Shown here in pieces: positions 39,588 through 50,847 of a stretch of DNA of 64,000 nt. Under the pieces are notes generated by a model, which saw only the letters and a program-made list of their open reading frames with translations, did no database searches and was not told the DNA's origin. This DNA is from Prescottella sp. R16 (lineage in GTDB: Bacteria > Actinomycetota > Actinomycetes > Mycobacteriales > Mycobacteriaceae): NCBI RefSeq assembly GCF_030656875.1, contig NZ_CP130943.1:620001-684000 (forward strand), in the 5' to 3' direction. A program made the position numbers and the translations under genes. Numbering within the stretch: position 1 is the stretch's first letter; each line of letters opens with the position of its first letter.

Positions 39588-40271
39588 GTGACACAGCAGC
39601 GAGGGCCGGTCGTCGCACTGGTCCCGGCAGCCGGGCGTGGTGTCCGGCTGGGTGAGGCGGTTCCGAAGGCGTTCGTCGAACTGGCCGGTCGTAGCATGCT
39701 GCGCCGGTCCGTCGACGGGCTCCTCGGATCCGGAGCGGTGGACACGGTCGTCGTGATCGTGCCCGAGGAACTCGTCGACACTGCGCGGGCGGATCTGCCC
39801 GAGGGTGTCGTGGTCGTCGTCGGCGGGGCGGAGCGCACCGATTCGGTGCGGGCCGGTCTCGCCGCGGCGACCGGGGCGGAACTGGTGCTCGTGCACGATG
39901 CGGCGCGTGCGCTGACGCCGCCGTCGCTCGTCGCGCGGGTGGTGGCGGAACTGCGGGCCGGACGGTCCGCGGTGATCCCGGTGCTGCCGGTGGCCGACAC
40001 CGTCAAGACCGTCGACGTGCTGGGAACCGTCACCGGTACGCCGGCCCGTTCGACGTTGCGGGCGGTCCAGACCCCGCAGGGTTTCGAGGCGGGTCTGCTG
40101 CGCCGGGCCTATCAGGACGAGGACACCGACGCGACCGACGACGCCGGTCTCGTGGAGTTGCTCGGGGAACGGGTCCACACCATCGTGGGGGAACCCGAAG
40201 CGTTCAAGATCACGACACCGTGGGATCTCACGCTGGCGCGAATTCTGCTGGAGCGCAGCGGCGTCGAGTGA
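39588..40271 (+). CDS. ispD: 2-C-methyl-D-erythritol 4-phosphate cytidylyltransferase
   Basis: 227 residues. MEP pathway: MEP plus CTP to CDP-ME. Nucleotide loop [27 protein letters not shown] and TPQGF are conserved. GTG start directly after carD, so likely co-transcribed. IspF follows after 34 bases. Confidence 0.95.
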   Translation: MTQQRGPVVALVPAAGRGVRLGEAVPKAFVELAGRSMLRRSVDGLLGSGAVDTVVVIVPEELVDTARADLPEGVVVVVGGAERTDSVRAGLAAATGAELVLVHDAARALTPPSLVARVVAELRAGRSAVIPVLPVADTVKTVDVLGTVTGTPARSTLRAVQTPQGFEAGLLRRAYQDEDTDATDDAGLVELLGERVHTIVGEPEAFKITTPWDLTLARILLERSGVE

Positions 40272-40305
40272 CTCCTGCGGGAAACGGCGAAAAGGAGTGT
40301 CGCGC

Positions 40306-40782
40306 GTGCGAGTAGGTATCGGGACCGACGTCCATCCGATCGAGCCGGGTCGCCCGTGCTGGATGGCCGGTCTGCTGTTCGACGGCGAGGACGGCTGTGC
40401 CGGGCACTCCGACGGGGACGTCGCCGCGCACGCGCTGTGCGACGCCCTGCTGTCCGCGGCCGGACTCGGTGATCTCGGTTCGGTGTTCGGTACCGGTCGG
40501 CCCGAGTGGGACGGTGTCGGCGGGGTGCGCATGCTCGCCGAGGTCCGCCGGCTGCTCGACGAGGCCGGCTTCTCCGTCGGAAACGCTGCGGTGCAGGTGA
40601 TCGGCAATCGTCCCAAGATCGGTCCGCGACGCGACGAGGCCCAGCGGGTGCTCGGTGACGTCCTGGGGGCCCCGGTGTCGGTGACGGCGACGACCACCGA
40701 CGGGCTCGGTCTCACGGGGCGCGGCGAGGGGATCGCGGCGGTAGCGACCGCGCTCGTCGTCCCGGCCGACCCGGACCGGTAG
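40306..40782 (+). CDS. ispF: 2-C-methyl-D-erythritol 2,4-cyclodiphosphate synthase
   Basis: About 158 residues. Cyclises CDP-ME 2-phosphate to MEcPP with release of CMP. DVHPIE zinc-binding start, [17 protein letters not shown], and TTTDGLG are present. The GTG at 40306 is preferred: AAAGGAG at 40291-40297 overlaps the earlier GTG at 40297 but is well spaced for this one. Operon with carD and ispD. Confidence 0.95.
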   Translation: MRVGIGTDVHPIEPGRPCWMAGLLFDGEDGCAGHSDGDVAAHALCDALLSAAGLGDLGSVFGTGRPEWDGVGGVRMLAEVRRLLDEAGFSVGNAAVQVIGNRPKIGPRRDEAQRVLGDVLGAPVSVTATTTDGLGLTGRGEGIAAVATALVVPADPDR

Positions 40783-40785
40783 AAT
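40780..40785 (+). promoter_or_regulatory. -10 hexamer of cysS promoter
   Basis: TAGAAT overlaps the ispF stop codon and sits eight bases before the cysS GTG, so cysS probably also has its own leaderless transcript. Confidence 0.5.
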
Positions 40786-40793
40786 CGCTCGTC

Positions 40794-42206
40794 GTGACCC
40801 TGCGCCTATACGACACCGTGACACGGGCTCTGCGCGACTTCGTCCCGCTGGCCCCCGGCCGGGTATCGGTGTACCTGTGTGGCGCAACGGTTCAGGGGGA
40901 ACCGCACATCGGTCACGTGCGTAGCGGTGTCGCGTTCGACGTGCTGCGGCGCTGGTTGCTCGCGCACGACTACGACGTCGCGTTCGTCCGGAACGTCACG
41001 GACATCGACGACAAGATCCTGAACAAGGCCGCCGAGGCGGGCCGCCCGTGGTGGGAGTGGGCCGCGACGTTCGAGCGTTCGTTCGACTGGGCGTACGGGC
41101 AGCTCGGTGTGCTGCCGCCGTCGGTGGAGCCGCGGGCGACCGGCCACATCACGCAGATGGTCGAGATGATGCAGCGGCTCATCGACAACGGTCACGCGTA
41201 CGCGGCGGAGGGCGACGTCTACTTCGACGTCCGGAGTTTCCCCGAATACGGCAAGCTGTCCGGGCACAAGCTCGACGACGTCCATCAGGGCGAGAGCGTC
41301 GGTGCGGGCAAGCGGGATCCGCGTGACTTCACGCTGTGGAAGGCCGCCAAGCCGGGGGAGCCGTCGTGGCCGACGCCGTGGGGCCCGGGCCGTCCCGGCT
41401 GGCATCTCGAGTGCTCTGCCATGGCCGAGTTCTATCTCGGCGCCGCATTCGATATCCATTGCGGTGGAATGGATCTGGTGTTCCCGCATCACGAGAACGA
41501 GATCGCGCAGGCCAAGTGCGCCGGCGACGACTTCGCGCAGTACTGGCTGCACAACGGCTGGGTCACCAAGTCGGGCGAGAAGATGTCGAAGTCGCTGGGC
41601 AATGTCCTGTCGATTCCGAATGTGCTGAAACTTGTTCGTCCACAGGAACTTCGGTACTACCTCGGAAGTGCCCACTACCGGTCGATGCTCGAGTACTCGG
41701 AGGAGGCGCTGCAGGAGGCTGCCGTCGGGTACCGGCGTTGCGAATCGTTCGTACAGCGTGTCGGCGAGCGGACGGGTACGGAGGTTCCCGTCGGCACGTG
41801 GACCGACGAGTTCGCGGCAGCGCTCGACGACGACCTGAACGTTCCGGCGGCACTCGCCGAGATCCACGGCAGGGTGCGGGAAGGGAACTCCGCACTCGAA
41901 TCCGGTGACGCCGAGCGGGCGCGGACGATCGCGGCGCAGGTGCGGGCGATGCTGGGTGTGCTGGGCGTGGATCCGCTCGATCCGCACTGGGCGGGCACGG
42001 CGGACGATACCGCGGCACTCGGTGCGCTCGACGTGTTGGTCCGCGCCGACCTCGACCGGCGTCAGCAGGCGCGGGCCGAGAAGAACTGGGCCGTCGCCGA
42101 CGAGGTGCGCGACCGGTTGGCCGCGGCGGGTATCGCCGTGACCGACACTCCGAACGGCCCCGAGTGGTCGCTCGAACAGGCTTCTTCCAACGAATCGGGT
42201 AAGTGA
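40794..42206 (+). CDS. cysS: Cysteinyl-tRNA synthetase
   Basis: 470 residues, class I. Zinc-binding Cys in [12 protein letters not shown] motif as HIGH (PHIGHVRSG), KMSKS as EKMSKSLGN. Charges tRNA-Cys. GTG start after TAGAAT. One-base overlap (TGATG) with the methyltransferase gene. Distinct from MshC of mycothiol synthesis, which lacks the anticodon-binding C-terminal region present here. Confidence 0.95.
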   Translation: MTLRLYDTVTRALRDFVPLAPGRVSVYLCGATVQGEPHIGHVRSGVAFDVLRRWLLAHDYDVAFVRNVTDIDDKILNKAAEAGRPWWEWAATFERSFDWAYGQLGVLPPSVEPRATGHITQMVEMMQRLIDNGHAYAAEGDVYFDVRSFPEYGKLSGHKLDDVHQGESVGAGKRDPRDFTLWKAAKPGEPSWPTPWGPGRPGWHLECSAMAEFYLGAAFDIHCGGMDLVFPHHENEIAQAKCAGDDFAQYWLHNGWVTKSGEKMSKSLGNVLSIPNVLKLVRPQELRYYLGSAHYRSMLEYSEEALQEAAVGYRRCESFVQRVGERTGTEVPVGTWTDEFAAALDDDLNVPAALAEIHGRVREGNSALESGDAERARTIAAQVRAMLGVLGVDPLDPHWAGTADDTAALGALDVLVRADLDRRQQARAEKNWAVADEVRDRLAAAGIAVTDTPNGPEWSLEQASSNESGK

Positions 42207-43171
42207 TGGCGGGTAATTCGAGTAGGCGTGGCGCGATCCGTAAGGGCGGCACCAAGAAGGGCCAGGTCGTCGGGTCGGGCGGCAAGCGCAGCAAGGGGCT
42301 CGAGGGCCGCGGCGCCACCCCGCCGGCGGTGGAGCGGACCAAGCATCCGGCCGCGAAGCGGGCCCGGGCCGCTGCCCGTGCCGACGAGCAGCGGAAGTTG
42401 CAGCGTACGGCCGCGATCCGCCGCGCCGAGGACACCCCGGAGATGGTGCTGGGCCGTAACCCCGTCGTCGAATGCCTGCGCGCCGACGTCCCGGCCACCG
42501 CACTGTACGTAGCGGTGGGCGCCGAGACCGACGACCGCCTCAAGGAGGCGGTGCAGCGGGCCGCCGACGCCGGCATCTCGATCCTCGAGGTTCCGCGCAC
42601 CGATCTGGACCGGATGAGCGCCAACGGGATGCATCAGGGCATCGGCCTGCAGGTGCCGCCGTACCGGTACGCGCATCCCGACGACCTGCTCACCGCGGCC
42701 CGGGCCAAGCACGAGCCGGCGTTGCTGGTGGCGCTCGACAACATCACCGATCCGCGCAACCTCGGTGCCGTCGTCCGGTCGGTTGCCGCGTTCGGCGGTC
42801 ACGGTGTCGTCATCCCGCAGCGTCGCAGCGCGAGCGTGTCCGCGGTCGCATGGCGCACCAGCGCCGGTGCGGCAGCCCGTCTGCCCGTCGCTCGGGCGAC
42901 GAATCTTACTCGCACGCTCAAGGATTGGCAGTCGAAGGGGGTGCAGGTCGTCGGCCTCGATGCGGGCGGCGACACCAGCCTCGACACCTACGAGGGCCGC
43001 GACCCGGTCGTCATCGTCGTCGGCTCGGAGGGCAAGGGCCTGTCGCGGTTGGTTCGCGAGACGTGCGACTCGATCCTGAGTATCCCGATGGCCGGTGAGG
43101 TGGAGTCGCTCAACGCATCGGTCGCGGCGGGCGTCGTCCTGTCCGAGATCGCGCGTCAGCGTCGCAGCTGA
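42206..43171 (+). CDS. rlmB: 23S rRNA 2'-O-methyltransferase, TrmH/SpoU family
   Basis: About 321 residues. Basic N-terminal extension (about 1-75, many Lys/Arg), then a SpoU substrate-binding domain and SPOUT catalytic domain with [24 protein letters not shown] and [13 protein letters not shown]. Likely the Gm2251 methylase. ATG overlaps the cysS stop. A 17-bp hairpin ends the transcript. Confidence 0.9.
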   Translation: MAGNSSRRGAIRKGGTKKGQVVGSGGKRSKGLEGRGATPPAVERTKHPAAKRARAAARADEQRKLQRTAAIRRAEDTPEMVLGRNPVVECLRADVPATALYVAVGAETDDRLKEAVQRAADAGISILEVPRTDLDRMSANGMHQGIGLQVPPYRYAHPDDLLTAARAKHEPALLVALDNITDPRNLGAVVRSVAAFGGHGVVIPQRRSASVSAVAWRTSAGAAARLPVARATNLTRTLKDWQSKGVQVVGLDAGGDTSLDTYEGRDPVVIVVGSEGKGLSRLVRETCDSILSIPMAGEVESLNASVAAGVVLSEIARQRRS

Positions 43172-43187
43172 CGGACGCACCCGTACG

Positions 43188-43228
43188 ACGCACTGTGCGG
43201 TGGGTTCACCGCCCACCGCACAGTGCGT
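43188..43228. terminator. Bidirectional terminator between rlmB and pheA1
   Basis: A 17-bp perfect stem (ACGCACTGTGCGGTGGG and its complement) with a seven-base loop between convergent genes. Confidence 0.75.
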
Positions 43229-43234
43229 GTGCCG

Positions 43235-44854
43235 TCAGTTCTTGTAGAACGCGGTCACGTCGTCGTTGCCGATCAGGTCCGGCACGGTCCAGCCGTCGAG
43301 GTCGTACTCGCTCATGAACTGTTCGGCGAGTCCCTTCATCGAGGACACTCCGCCGCGGTTCTCGGCGGCGAAGAGCAGTTCGGCCTTCACGTTCTCGTGG
43401 TTTCCGGAGTAGTTGCGTTCGTAGAGTTCGTGACGGCCGCCGAATTCGGAGCCGATCGAATCCCACAGCGCCTTCATGACCTTCACCCGTTCGACGGCGG
43501 TGATGCCGTCGCTGCCGCGGACGTACTTGTCGAGGTAGGGGCGGACGTCGGGATTCTTGAAGTCGGCGGCGCTCGACGGCAGGTAGATGAGACCCGAGGC
43601 GACGTCCTGCTCGATGATCTCCTTGATCCGCGGATAGCCCTGGATCATGAACATCCGGTACGTCAGCCCGTACTCGAGCTTCGGGATGACGGTGTCGCCG
43701 ATCCACTGCTCGGGGTCGCGGGCCATCGATTCGGTCAGGGACCAGAACAGGTTGCGCCAGCCGATCACTTCACCGACCCGGGTCTGCACGCCGCGGAATC
43801 CGCCGGCGCCGGTGCAGTCGAGGGCCTTCATGAGCAGGCCGGCGATGAAGTCGAGTTTGACCGCGAGCCGGGTGCAGCCCTGGAAGGTGAACCGCGGCAG
43901 GAAGCCGGACTGAGGGAAGAACGAGTTGATCTTCTCGACGTCGCCGTACATGAAGACGTTCTCCCACGGCACCAGCACCTTGTCGAAGATGAAGATGGCG
44001 TCGTTCTCGTCCATCCGGCTCGACAGTGGATAGTCGAACGGCGAGCCGACGACGGCCGCGTTCTGCGAGTACGAGGCGCGGGAGATGAGCTTGATGCCCG
44101 GTGCGTCCATCGGCACCGTGCAGATCAGCGCGTACTCCTTCTTCTTGATCGGCAGGCCGTAGTGCGCGATGAAGTTGTAGTTGGTGATCGCCGAACCGGT
44201 CGCCACCACCTTCGCGCCCGACACGATCAGGCCGGCGTCGGTCTCCTTCTCCACCTTCATGAACACGTCGCCGACCTGATCGGGCGGAAGCTGCCGGTCC
44301 ACCGGCGGGTTGATGATCGCGTGGTTCCAGTACAGGACCTTCTCCTGCGACTCCCGGTACCAGCGCTTCGCGTTGTCCTGGAACGGGGCGTACAACTCGC
44401 TGTTGGCGTTGAGGGTGCCGAGGAAGCTGGCCTTGTAGTCGGGGGAGCGGCCCATCCAGCCGTAGGTCATCCGAGCCCAGGTGGCGATCGCGTCGCGTTC
44501 GCGGAGCAGGTCGTCGGAGCTGGTGGGGGTCTTGAAGAACGGCATGGTGACGCCGCCGTTACCGGTGTCGGTGGGGCACGTGAGCGTGTCGACGTGCTCC
44601 CCGGTGTGCAGGGCGTCGTACAGGCGCGCGGTCATCCGGATCGGGTTGCGGAACGCCGGATGATTCCAGAACTCCTTCACCTTCTCCCCGTGCAGGTAGA
44701 TCTCCCGCCCGTCCTTGATCGACTCGATGTACTCGTCGCCCGTCATCGGCCGGGTGGCGAAGTTCTCGGTCCGGTTCGCCTCGCAGTCCGCTGCCACGTT
44801 GACCGCGGATCGGTCGACGTCCGGGGCGACGGGGCGGGGTTCGGTCGTGGTCAT
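43235..44854 (-). CDS. pheA1: Phenol 2-monooxygenase, oxygenase component (HpaB family)
   Basis: 539 residues of the FADH2-using HpaB/PheA family. Hydroxylates phenol to catechol with reduced flavin from PheA2. Typical segments: [19 protein letters not shown] at the N-terminus, [16 protein letters not shown] and the FAD/substrate-region [12 protein letters not shown]. Its closest look-alikes, from memory, are rhodococcal PheA1. It follows pheA2 by 27 bases in one operon; the catechol genes are beside it. Other phenolic substrates are possible. Confidence 0.9.
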   Translation of the reverse strand: MTTTEPRPVAPDVDRSAVNVAADCEANRTENFATRPMTGDEYIESIKDGREIYLHGEKVKEFWNHPAFRNPIRMTARLYDALHTGEHVDTLTCPTDTGNGGVTMPFFKTPTSSDDLLRERDAIATWARMTYGWMGRSPDYKASFLGTLNANSELYAPFQDNAKRWYRESQEKVLYWNHAIINPPVDRQLPPDQVGDVFMKVEKETDAGLIVSGAKVVATGSAITNYNFIAHYGLPIKKKEYALICTVPMDAPGIKLISRASYSQNAAVVGSPFDYPLSSRMDENDAIFIFDKVLVPWENVFMYGDVEKINSFFPQSGFLPRFTFQGCTRLAVKLDFIAGLLMKALDCTGAGGFRGVQTRVGEVIGWRNLFWSLTESMARDPEQWIGDTVIPKLEYGLTYRMFMIQGYPRIKEIIEQDVASGLIYLPSSAADFKNPDVRPYLDKYVRGSDGITAVERVKVMKALWDSIGSEFGGRHELYERNYSGNHENVKAELLFAAENRGGVSSMKGLAEQFMSEYDLDGWTVPDLIGNDDVTAFYKN

Positions 44855-44881
44855 GGTCTTTCCTCCGTACGGGGGTGGGGG

Positions 44882-45445
44882 TCAGTTGGTTGCACCGGAG
44901 AGGTGCAGCGGGGTGAAGGCGGTGCCGGCGTCGAACCAGCCGCGGTGGGGGTCGTCCATGGACCCGTTCCAGGCGGCGCTACCGCTGGGTGCTCCGAGGT
45001 CGTGGAAGGTGCTGCGGTAGAAGAGCAGGGGGTCGGTGTCGCGACACTGTGCATCGACGATCTCGCCGATGAAGATCACGTGGTCGCCGCCGTCGTACTC
45101 GCGCCAAGGCACGCACGACAGGGTGGCGGCGCTGCCGGCGAGCACCGGGGCGGTGGGGCCCTGCTCCCACACCGGCCCGGGGGACTGCGGCCGGCCGGCG
45201 AAGTGCAGTGCGACGTCGGTCTGGTCGGCGGCGAGGATGTTCACCGCGAACGGTGCGCCGGACAGGAACGTGCAGGCCTTCGAGGTACGGGTCAGGGTCA
45301 CCTGGCACAGTCGCGGTTCGAGCGAGACCGCGGTGAACGCCGTCACCGTCGCGCCGTGCGGGGTGCCGTCCTCCTTACCGCAGGTGATGACGGTGACTCC
45401 ACTTGCGAACTGCCCGAATATGTTTCGCAGCCGACGCGAGTCCAT
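44882..45445 (-). CDS. pheA2: Flavin reductase component of phenol hydroxylase
   Basis: About 187 residues, flavin reductase-like FMN-binding split barrel. RNIFGQFASGVTVITC at the N-terminus and CKAC-like segments, with GDHVIFIGEI near the C-terminal third, are typical of HpaC/PheA2. Uses NADH to reduce FAD for PheA1. ATG at 45445 follows AAGGAG; a longer frame upstream lies in the promoter. First gene of the pheA2A1 operon, divergent from the AraC regulator. Confidence 0.9.
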   Translation of the reverse strand: MDSRRLRNIFGQFASGVTVITCGKEDGTPHGATVTAFTAVSLEPRLCQVTLTRTSKACTFLSGAPFAVNILAADQTDVALHFAGRPQSPGPVWEQGPTAPVLAGSAATLSCVPWREYDGGDHVIFIGEIVDAQCRDTDPLLFYRSTFHDLGAPSGSAAWNGSMDDPHRGWFDAGTAFTPLHLSGATN

Positions 45446-45513
45446 GGCGGTGCTCCTTGCTGATGGTCGTTGACTGTGACGCAGACCATAGGCAGGCTGG
45501 GGCGGGCTCGGCC

Positions 45514-45545
45514 ATCCGCTGAGCGGTCTCGTTATCCGAATTGCG
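45514..45545. promoter_or_regulatory. Direct repeats in the pheA2/pheR divergent promoter
   Basis: ATCCG-N4-GCG occurs at 45514-45525 and again at 45534-45545, exactly 20 bases apart, two helical turns. This is the arrangement bound by AraC-type dimers. The first copy overlaps a palindrome CCGCT-G-AGCGG (45516-45526). Confidence 0.45.
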
Positions 45546-45641
45546 CGACGTGTTCGGCGGAACACTGTTGCCGAGAATCGTGTTCCCGATCACACTGGGG
45601 CGGAGGTCCCGAACAGGACGGGGCAGGAAGGTGGCGCCGGA

Positions 45642-46574
45642 ATGTCGACAGGCGTGGCCGTCGGCCCGGATGATTGGGGCGAGGCTGAGAATGCGGTGTC
45701 CGCTGCGTATTTTGCGCACGAGCTGACGCCGCTCACCGCCGGATCGGAGCCGCGGCTGAACGTACGGGCGACGCAGATCGGTGCACTGCGGCTGACGAGG
45801 ATCGGTTGGGGCGCCGATGTTTCCGTGGACACGCGACATCCGGGTGCGTACGCGGTCAACATTCCGCTGTCGGGCCGGATCGAATCCGTCAGCGGTGGCC
45901 ACGACGTGATCTCCGGGCCGGGGAAGGCGTCCGTCTTCCGTCCGGACACCGGGGCCGTGATCACCCGGTGGACCGCGGACTGCGAGATCGTCGGCGTCAA
46001 GGTCGACAAGGATTACCTGCATCGCGAGCTCGCGCGGATACTGGGCCGGCCGGATCGGCGGCTACCGGATCAGGTGGACCTGACGACCGCCGCCGGACAG
46101 AACTGGATGGGTCTGCTGCGGTCGATCGTCGAACAGGTGCGCGGCAGCGAAGGGCTGTGGCAGACCCCGGTCGTCGCACAGCAACTGTCGGGGGCCATCA
46201 CCAGCGCCTTCGTCTTGGCGGCGATGCCCGACGACACCGCCGTCGCGCCGCGGCCGCGGATCGTGAAGCGGGTGCTCGACCGGATCGACGCCGATCCGGC
46301 GCTGGCGTGGACCGCGAGCGACATGGCCGAGGCTGCCGGCGTGAGCGTCCGGCGGCTGCAGGAAGGATTCCGCGAGTATCTCGGGATGTGCCCCCGGGAC
46401 TATCTACTGGACGTGCGTCTCGCACGGGTCCACGACGATCTGGTGGCGGGCGATCCGTCGAGTACGTCGGTGACCGATATCGCCGTGCGCTGGGGAATCA
46501 CCCACACCGGTAGGTTCGCGGCCGCCTATCGGCGCAGGTACGGGGTTGCACCCTCGGCGACGCTGCGCTCCTGA
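45642..46574 (+). CDS. pheR: AraC-family regulator of phenol hydroxylase
   Basis: 310 residues. N-terminal AraC-binding-like domain (about 15-190) and C-terminal double helix-turn-helix (TASDMAEAAGVSVRRLQEGFREYLG and ITHTGRFAAAYRRRYG pieces). Divergent from pheA2A1 with 196 bases between, so presumably the phenol-responsive activator. CAGGAAGG precedes the ATG. Confidence 0.85.
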   Translation: MSTGVAVGPDDWGEAENAVSAAYFAHELTPLTAGSEPRLNVRATQIGALRLTRIGWGADVSVDTRHPGAYAVNIPLSGRIESVSGGHDVISGPGKASVFRPDTGAVITRWTADCEIVGVKVDKDYLHRELARILGRPDRRLPDQVDLTTAAGQNWMGLLRSIVEQVRGSEGLWQTPVVAQQLSGAITSAFVLAAMPDDTAVAPRPRIVKRVLDRIDADPALAWTASDMAEAAGVSVRRLQEGFREYLGMCPRDYLLDVRLARVHDDLVAGDPSSTSVTDIAVRWGITHTGRFAAAYRRRYGVAPSATLRS

Positions 46575-46597
46575 GATTCGAGGCGACCGGTGCCGCG

Positions 46598-47371
46598 TCA
46601 GTGCCGGCGGAAGCCCAGGTCCGTACTGAGGGCCTCGGCGGTCTCGATCACGTTCGCCGCCGCGGACGCCCGGAACTCCTCGGGGGTGTTGCGGCCGGAG
46701 GATGTGGAGCAGGCGAGGGCGCCGACGACGTCGCCGCTCGCGTCGCGGACCGGTGCGGCCAGGGAGATCAGGCCCTCTTCGAGTTCGGCGGCGGTCAGCG
46801 CGTAGCCCTGCGTGTGGACTCGGTCCAGTTCGGCTCGCAACGATTCCGGTGAGGCGATCGTCGACGTCGCGAGCTTCTCGAACCGGGATCCGGCGATCAC
46901 CCGGTCGACGGTCTCGGTCGGTGCCCACGCGAGCAGTGCGCGGCCCATCGACGTCGCATAGGCCGGAACCCGGGTGCCGACCGAGACGTTGATGCTCATG
47001 ATCCGGCGCACCGGAACCCGGGCCGCGTACACCACGTCGACGCCGTCGAGTACGCCGAGCGACGCGGATTCGCCGGTGCGCTCGGACAATTGGACGAGCC
47101 GGGGCATCGCGGCTTCGACGAGGGCGTGGGATGCGGAGTAGTGCTGGCCGATGCTGAGTACGCGCGGGGTGAGCGACCATCGGCTGCCGTTCGCGGCGAC
47201 GTAGCCGAGTTTCTGCAGCGTGAGCAGGATACGGCGCACCGCCGGGCGGGACAGATCGGTCTTGGTGGCGAGTTCGGCCAGCGACGGGGTGGGGTGCTGT
47301 TCGTCGAAGGCGAGCAGGACGGCGAAACCCCGTTCGATGCTCTGGATGAAATCCCGGTCTTCGTTCGACAT
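46598..47371 (-). CDS. catR: IclR-family regulator of the cat operon
   Basis: About 257 residues. Winged helix (SLAELATKTDLSRPAVRRIL) and a C-terminal IclR effector domain with GTRVPAYATSMGRALLA and EEGLISLAAPVRD. Resembles PcaR/CatR. The ATG at 47371 follows AGGAG; frame continues upstream into the operator region without similarity. Divergent from catABC. Confidence 0.88.
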   Translation of the reverse strand: MSNEDRDFIQSIERGFAVLLAFDEQHPTPSLAELATKTDLSRPAVRRILLTLQKLGYVAANGSRWSLTPRVLSIGQHYSASHALVEAAMPRLVQLSERTGESASLGVLDGVDVVYAARVPVRRIMSINVSVGTRVPAYATSMGRALLAWAPTETVDRVIAGSRFEKLATSTIASPESLRAELDRVHTQGYALTAAELEEGLISLAAPVRDASGDVVGALACSTSSGRNTPEEFRASAAANVIETAEALSTDLGFRRH

Positions 47372-47446
47372 CGAGGGCTCCTGGCTGCTGGTTCGGTGGT
47401 GACTTCGGGTCGGGTGTTGACAACTGCTGTGACTCGACGCACAGTA

Positions 47447-47456
47447 TGCGTACGCA
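47447..47456. promoter_or_regulatory. Palindrome 1 in the catR-catA promoter
   Basis: TGCGTACGCA is a perfect 10-bp palindrome, 76 bases from the catR start. Shares the GTACGC core with palindrome 2, so both are candidate CatR sites. Confidence 0.45.
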
Positions 47457-47468
47457 CTGCGAATCACT

Positions 47469-48427
<959 letters not shown>

Positions 48428-48436
48428 TCCGACGCG

Positions 48437-48467
48437 AATGCCGGTGTCCCCGAGGGGCGCCGGCATT
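48437..48467 (+). terminator. Hairpin between catA and catB
   Basis: AATGCCGG and its complement enclose an inner CCCC-GA-GGGG stem. Partial terminator or mRNA-stabilising element that could set catA above catBC expression. Confidence 0.45.
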
Positions 48468-48500
48468 CCGTGATTCTCCGATCCGATTGAGAGCTGTTCG

Positions 48501-49628
48501 ATGTCCGACCCTGATCTCGCGATCGTCTCCATCGAGACGACCATCCTCGACGTACCCCTGATACGTCCGCACAAGTTCGCCACCACGACGAGCGAGGTGC
48601 AGCCGATCCTGCTCGTCGCGATCACGACGGCCGGCGGTGTCACCGGTCACGGCGAGGGCGTCGTCCCCGGCGGCCCCTGGTGGGGAGGTGAGTCCGTCGA
48701 GACGATGAAGGCGATCGTCGACAACTACGTCACTCCCTACATCCTCGGGCGCGGTGTCGACGAGATCACCGGGATCCTGGTCGATCTCGAACGCATCGTC
48801 GCGAACGCACGTTTCGCGAAGGCCGCGGTCGACGTGGCCCTGCACGACGCGTACGCACGGCACCTCGGCGTCGGCGTGCACATCCTGCTCGGTGGGGCCT
48901 TCCGCACGGGCGTCGACGTGCGCTGGGCGCTCGGTGCGGCCCCGGTCGAGGAGGTTCTCGACGAGATCGAGGAGAAGATCGAGGCGCGGTTGAACTTCGC
49001 CTTCAAGCTCAAGATGGGGGCACTCGACCCGGCCGTCGACACCGAGCGGGTGGTGTCGATCGCAGAGGCCCTCGACGGTCGGGCCGGGGTGAGTATCGAC
49101 GTCAATGCTCGCTGGGATCGGTTCACCGCCCTGCGCTACGTCCCCGAACTCGTCGACGGGGGAGTCGAACTCGTCGAGCAGCCCACTCCGGCCGAGCAGA
49201 TCGAGGTACTCGCCGAGATCAACCGTCTCGTCGGTGCGTCGGTGATGGCGGACGAATCCGTGCAGACCCCGCACGACGCCTTCCGGATCGCGACCCTCGG
49301 GGCAGCCGACGTTCTCGCGCTCAAGACCACCAAATGCGGTGGGCTGCAACGCAGCAAGCAAGTCGTGGCCGTGGCGAAGGCGGCCGGCCTGCGCTGCCAC
49401 GGTGCGACGTCCATCGAGGGGCCGATCGGTACCGCTGCGTCCGTGCACTTCGCGTGTTCCGAACCGGGAATCGACTACGGCACCGAACTTTTCGGCCCGC
49501 AACTGTTCGCGGTGGAACTGCTGCAGACACCGCTCGACTACTCCGAGGGGCAGGTGCACCTGCCCACCGGCCTCGGCTTGGGCGTCGAACTCGACATGGA
49601 CGTCGTCAAGCACCTGGCCCGGAACTGA
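48501..49628 (+). CDS. catB: Muconate cycloisomerase
   Basis: 375 residues, enolase superfamily. Converts cis,cis-muconate to (+)-muconolactone. Catalytic Lys pair FKLKMG, metal ligands in SIDVNARWD, EQPTP and MADESV, and the later Lys in ALKTTKCGG. Transcribed with catA and catC; 32 bases to catC. Confidence 0.95.
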   Translation: MSDPDLAIVSIETTILDVPLIRPHKFATTTSEVQPILLVAITTAGGVTGHGEGVVPGGPWWGGESVETMKAIVDNYVTPYILGRGVDEITGILVDLERIVANARFAKAAVDVALHDAYARHLGVGVHILLGGAFRTGVDVRWALGAAPVEEVLDEIEEKIEARLNFAFKLKMGALDPAVDTERVVSIAEALDGRAGVSIDVNARWDRFTALRYVPELVDGGVELVEQPTPAEQIEVLAEINRLVGASVMADESVQTPHDAFRIATLGAADVLALKTTKCGGLQRSKQVVAVAKAAGLRCHGATSIEGPIGTAASVHFACSEPGIDYGTELFGPQLFAVELLQTPLDYSEGQVHLPTGLGLGVELDMDVVKHLARN

Positions 49629-49659
49629 CCCCCGGAACCGACACGAAAGACGAGAGACG

Positions 49660-49941
49660 ATGCCGCTCTTCCACGTCCGCATGGACGTCGACATTCCCCG
49701 TGACCTCGACCCGCAGGTCCGCGACGACACCCTCGCCCGCGAGAAGGCGTACTCCCAGGATCTGCAACGGCAGGGAAAGTGGGTGCACCTGTGGAGGATC
49801 GTCGGAAAGTACAGCAACATCAGTATCTTCGACGTCGAATCGGCCGACGAACTCCACGAGATCCTGTGGAACCTCCCGCTGTTCCCGTACATGACGATCG
49901 ACGTCGTCCCCCTGACCGGGCACGCGAGCTCGATCCGCTAG
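49660..49941 (+). CDS. catC: Muconolactone delta-isomerase
   Basis: 93 residues, small decameric isomerase giving 3-oxoadipate enol-lactone. MPLFHVRMDVDIP start, KWVHLWRIVGKYSNISIF and FPYMTIDVVPLTGH are standard. The stop overlaps that of convergent pxpC. The rest of the 3-oxoadipate pathway is not in this window. Confidence 0.95.
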   Translation: MPLFHVRMDVDIPRDLDPQVRDDTLAREKAYSQDLQRQGKWVHLWRIVGKYSNISIFDVESADELHEILWNLPLFPYMTIDVVPLTGHASSIR

Positions 49942-50801
49942 AGAAGGCGGCGGAACCGAACCCGATGTCCCGGTCGCAGCTGTGCCGCGACCGGGACATC
50001 GTCGCTCACGACCGTCGCGATCACCGGGTAGCCGCCCGTCACGGGGTGATCGGCGAGGAACAACACCGGCATCCCGTCCGGTGGTACCTGCAGTGCGCCG
50101 GTGCTCATGCCCTCGCTCGGCAGTTCGCCGCGGCGGGCCCGGTGCAGCGGTCCGGGACCGTGCAGACGGGCGCCGACGCGGTCGGTGTCGGCGGTGACGG
50201 TCCAGGTGTGCTCCGCGAGCGCCGCGCGGGACGCCGGGGTGAACCAGTCGTCACGCGGCCCCATCCGGATCCGCAGCTCCACCGGATCGGCGGCGGGGGC
50301 CGGTGGCGGGATGAGATCCTCGGCCGGCAGGTCGTCGTGCCGCGTGCCGACCGGTAGCCGGTCACCGTCCCGGACCGGGTCCGGCCCGATCCCGGAGAGG
50401 GTGTCGGTGGCGCGGCTGCCGAGAACGGCGGGGACGTCGATGCCGCCGCGGACCGCGAGATAGGTGCGCAGGCCGGTGTCGGACATGCCGAGCGTCACCT
50501 CGTCGCCGTCGCTCAGGTGCAGCGTCGAATAGCGGGGGCGGGGTGTGCCGTCGACCGTCACCGGGACGGATGCCCCGGTGACCGCGACGGCCGTCGGCCC
50601 GTGCACGCGGAATCGCAGTCCGCCCAAGGTCACTTCGAGGGTCGCGGCGTCCGGGGTGTTGCCGACGAGCCGGTTCGCGGCGTCGTGGGAGACGACGTCT
50701 GCGGCACCGGATCCGCCGACCCCGAGCGCCGCGTGCCCGGACCGTCCGCGGTCCTGGACGGTGGTGCGGGCACCGGCACGGACGATCTCGAGCCATACCA
50801 T
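49938..50801 (-). CDS. pxpC: 5-oxoprolinase subunit C (biotin-dependent carboxyltransferase-like)
   Basis: 287 residues, KipA/PxpC family. TTVQDRGRSGHAALGV at the N-terminus and GHRVRFRRL at the C-terminus are typical. With PxpA and PxpB hydrolyses ATP and 5-oxoproline to glutamate. Separated from pxpB by an inverted ZIP gene. ATG start; divergent from the ZIP gene. Confidence 0.9.
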   Translation of the reverse strand: MVWLEIVRAGARTTVQDRGRSGHAALGVGGSGAADVVSHDAANRLVGNTPDAATLEVTLGGLRFRVHGPTAVAVTGASVPVTVDGTPRPRYSTLHLSDGDEVTLGMSDTGLRTYLAVRGGIDVPAVLGSRATDTLSGIGPDPVRDGDRLPVGTRHDDLPAEDLIPPPAPAADPVELRIRMGPRDDWFTPASRAALAEHTWTVTADTDRVGARLHGPGPLHRARRGELPSEGMSTGALQVPPDGMPVLFLADHPVTGGYPVIATVVSDDVPVAAQLRPGHRVRFRRLL

Positions 50802-50835
50802 GTGTCGATTGTCCCCCGATCGGGGCGGCGCTGCC

Positions 50836-50841
50836 TACCAT
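50836..50841 (+). promoter_or_regulatory. -10 hexamer of ZIP transporter promoter
   Basis: TACCAT six bases before the ATG at 50848, consistent with a leaderless mRNA. Confidence 0.5.
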
Positions 50842-50847
50842 CGACCG

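Noticed and set aside
43223..45463. Plus-strand ORF across pheA1/pheA2 (746 codons)
   Set aside because: Covers two well-identified minus-strand genes and the terminator; sequence is low complexity.
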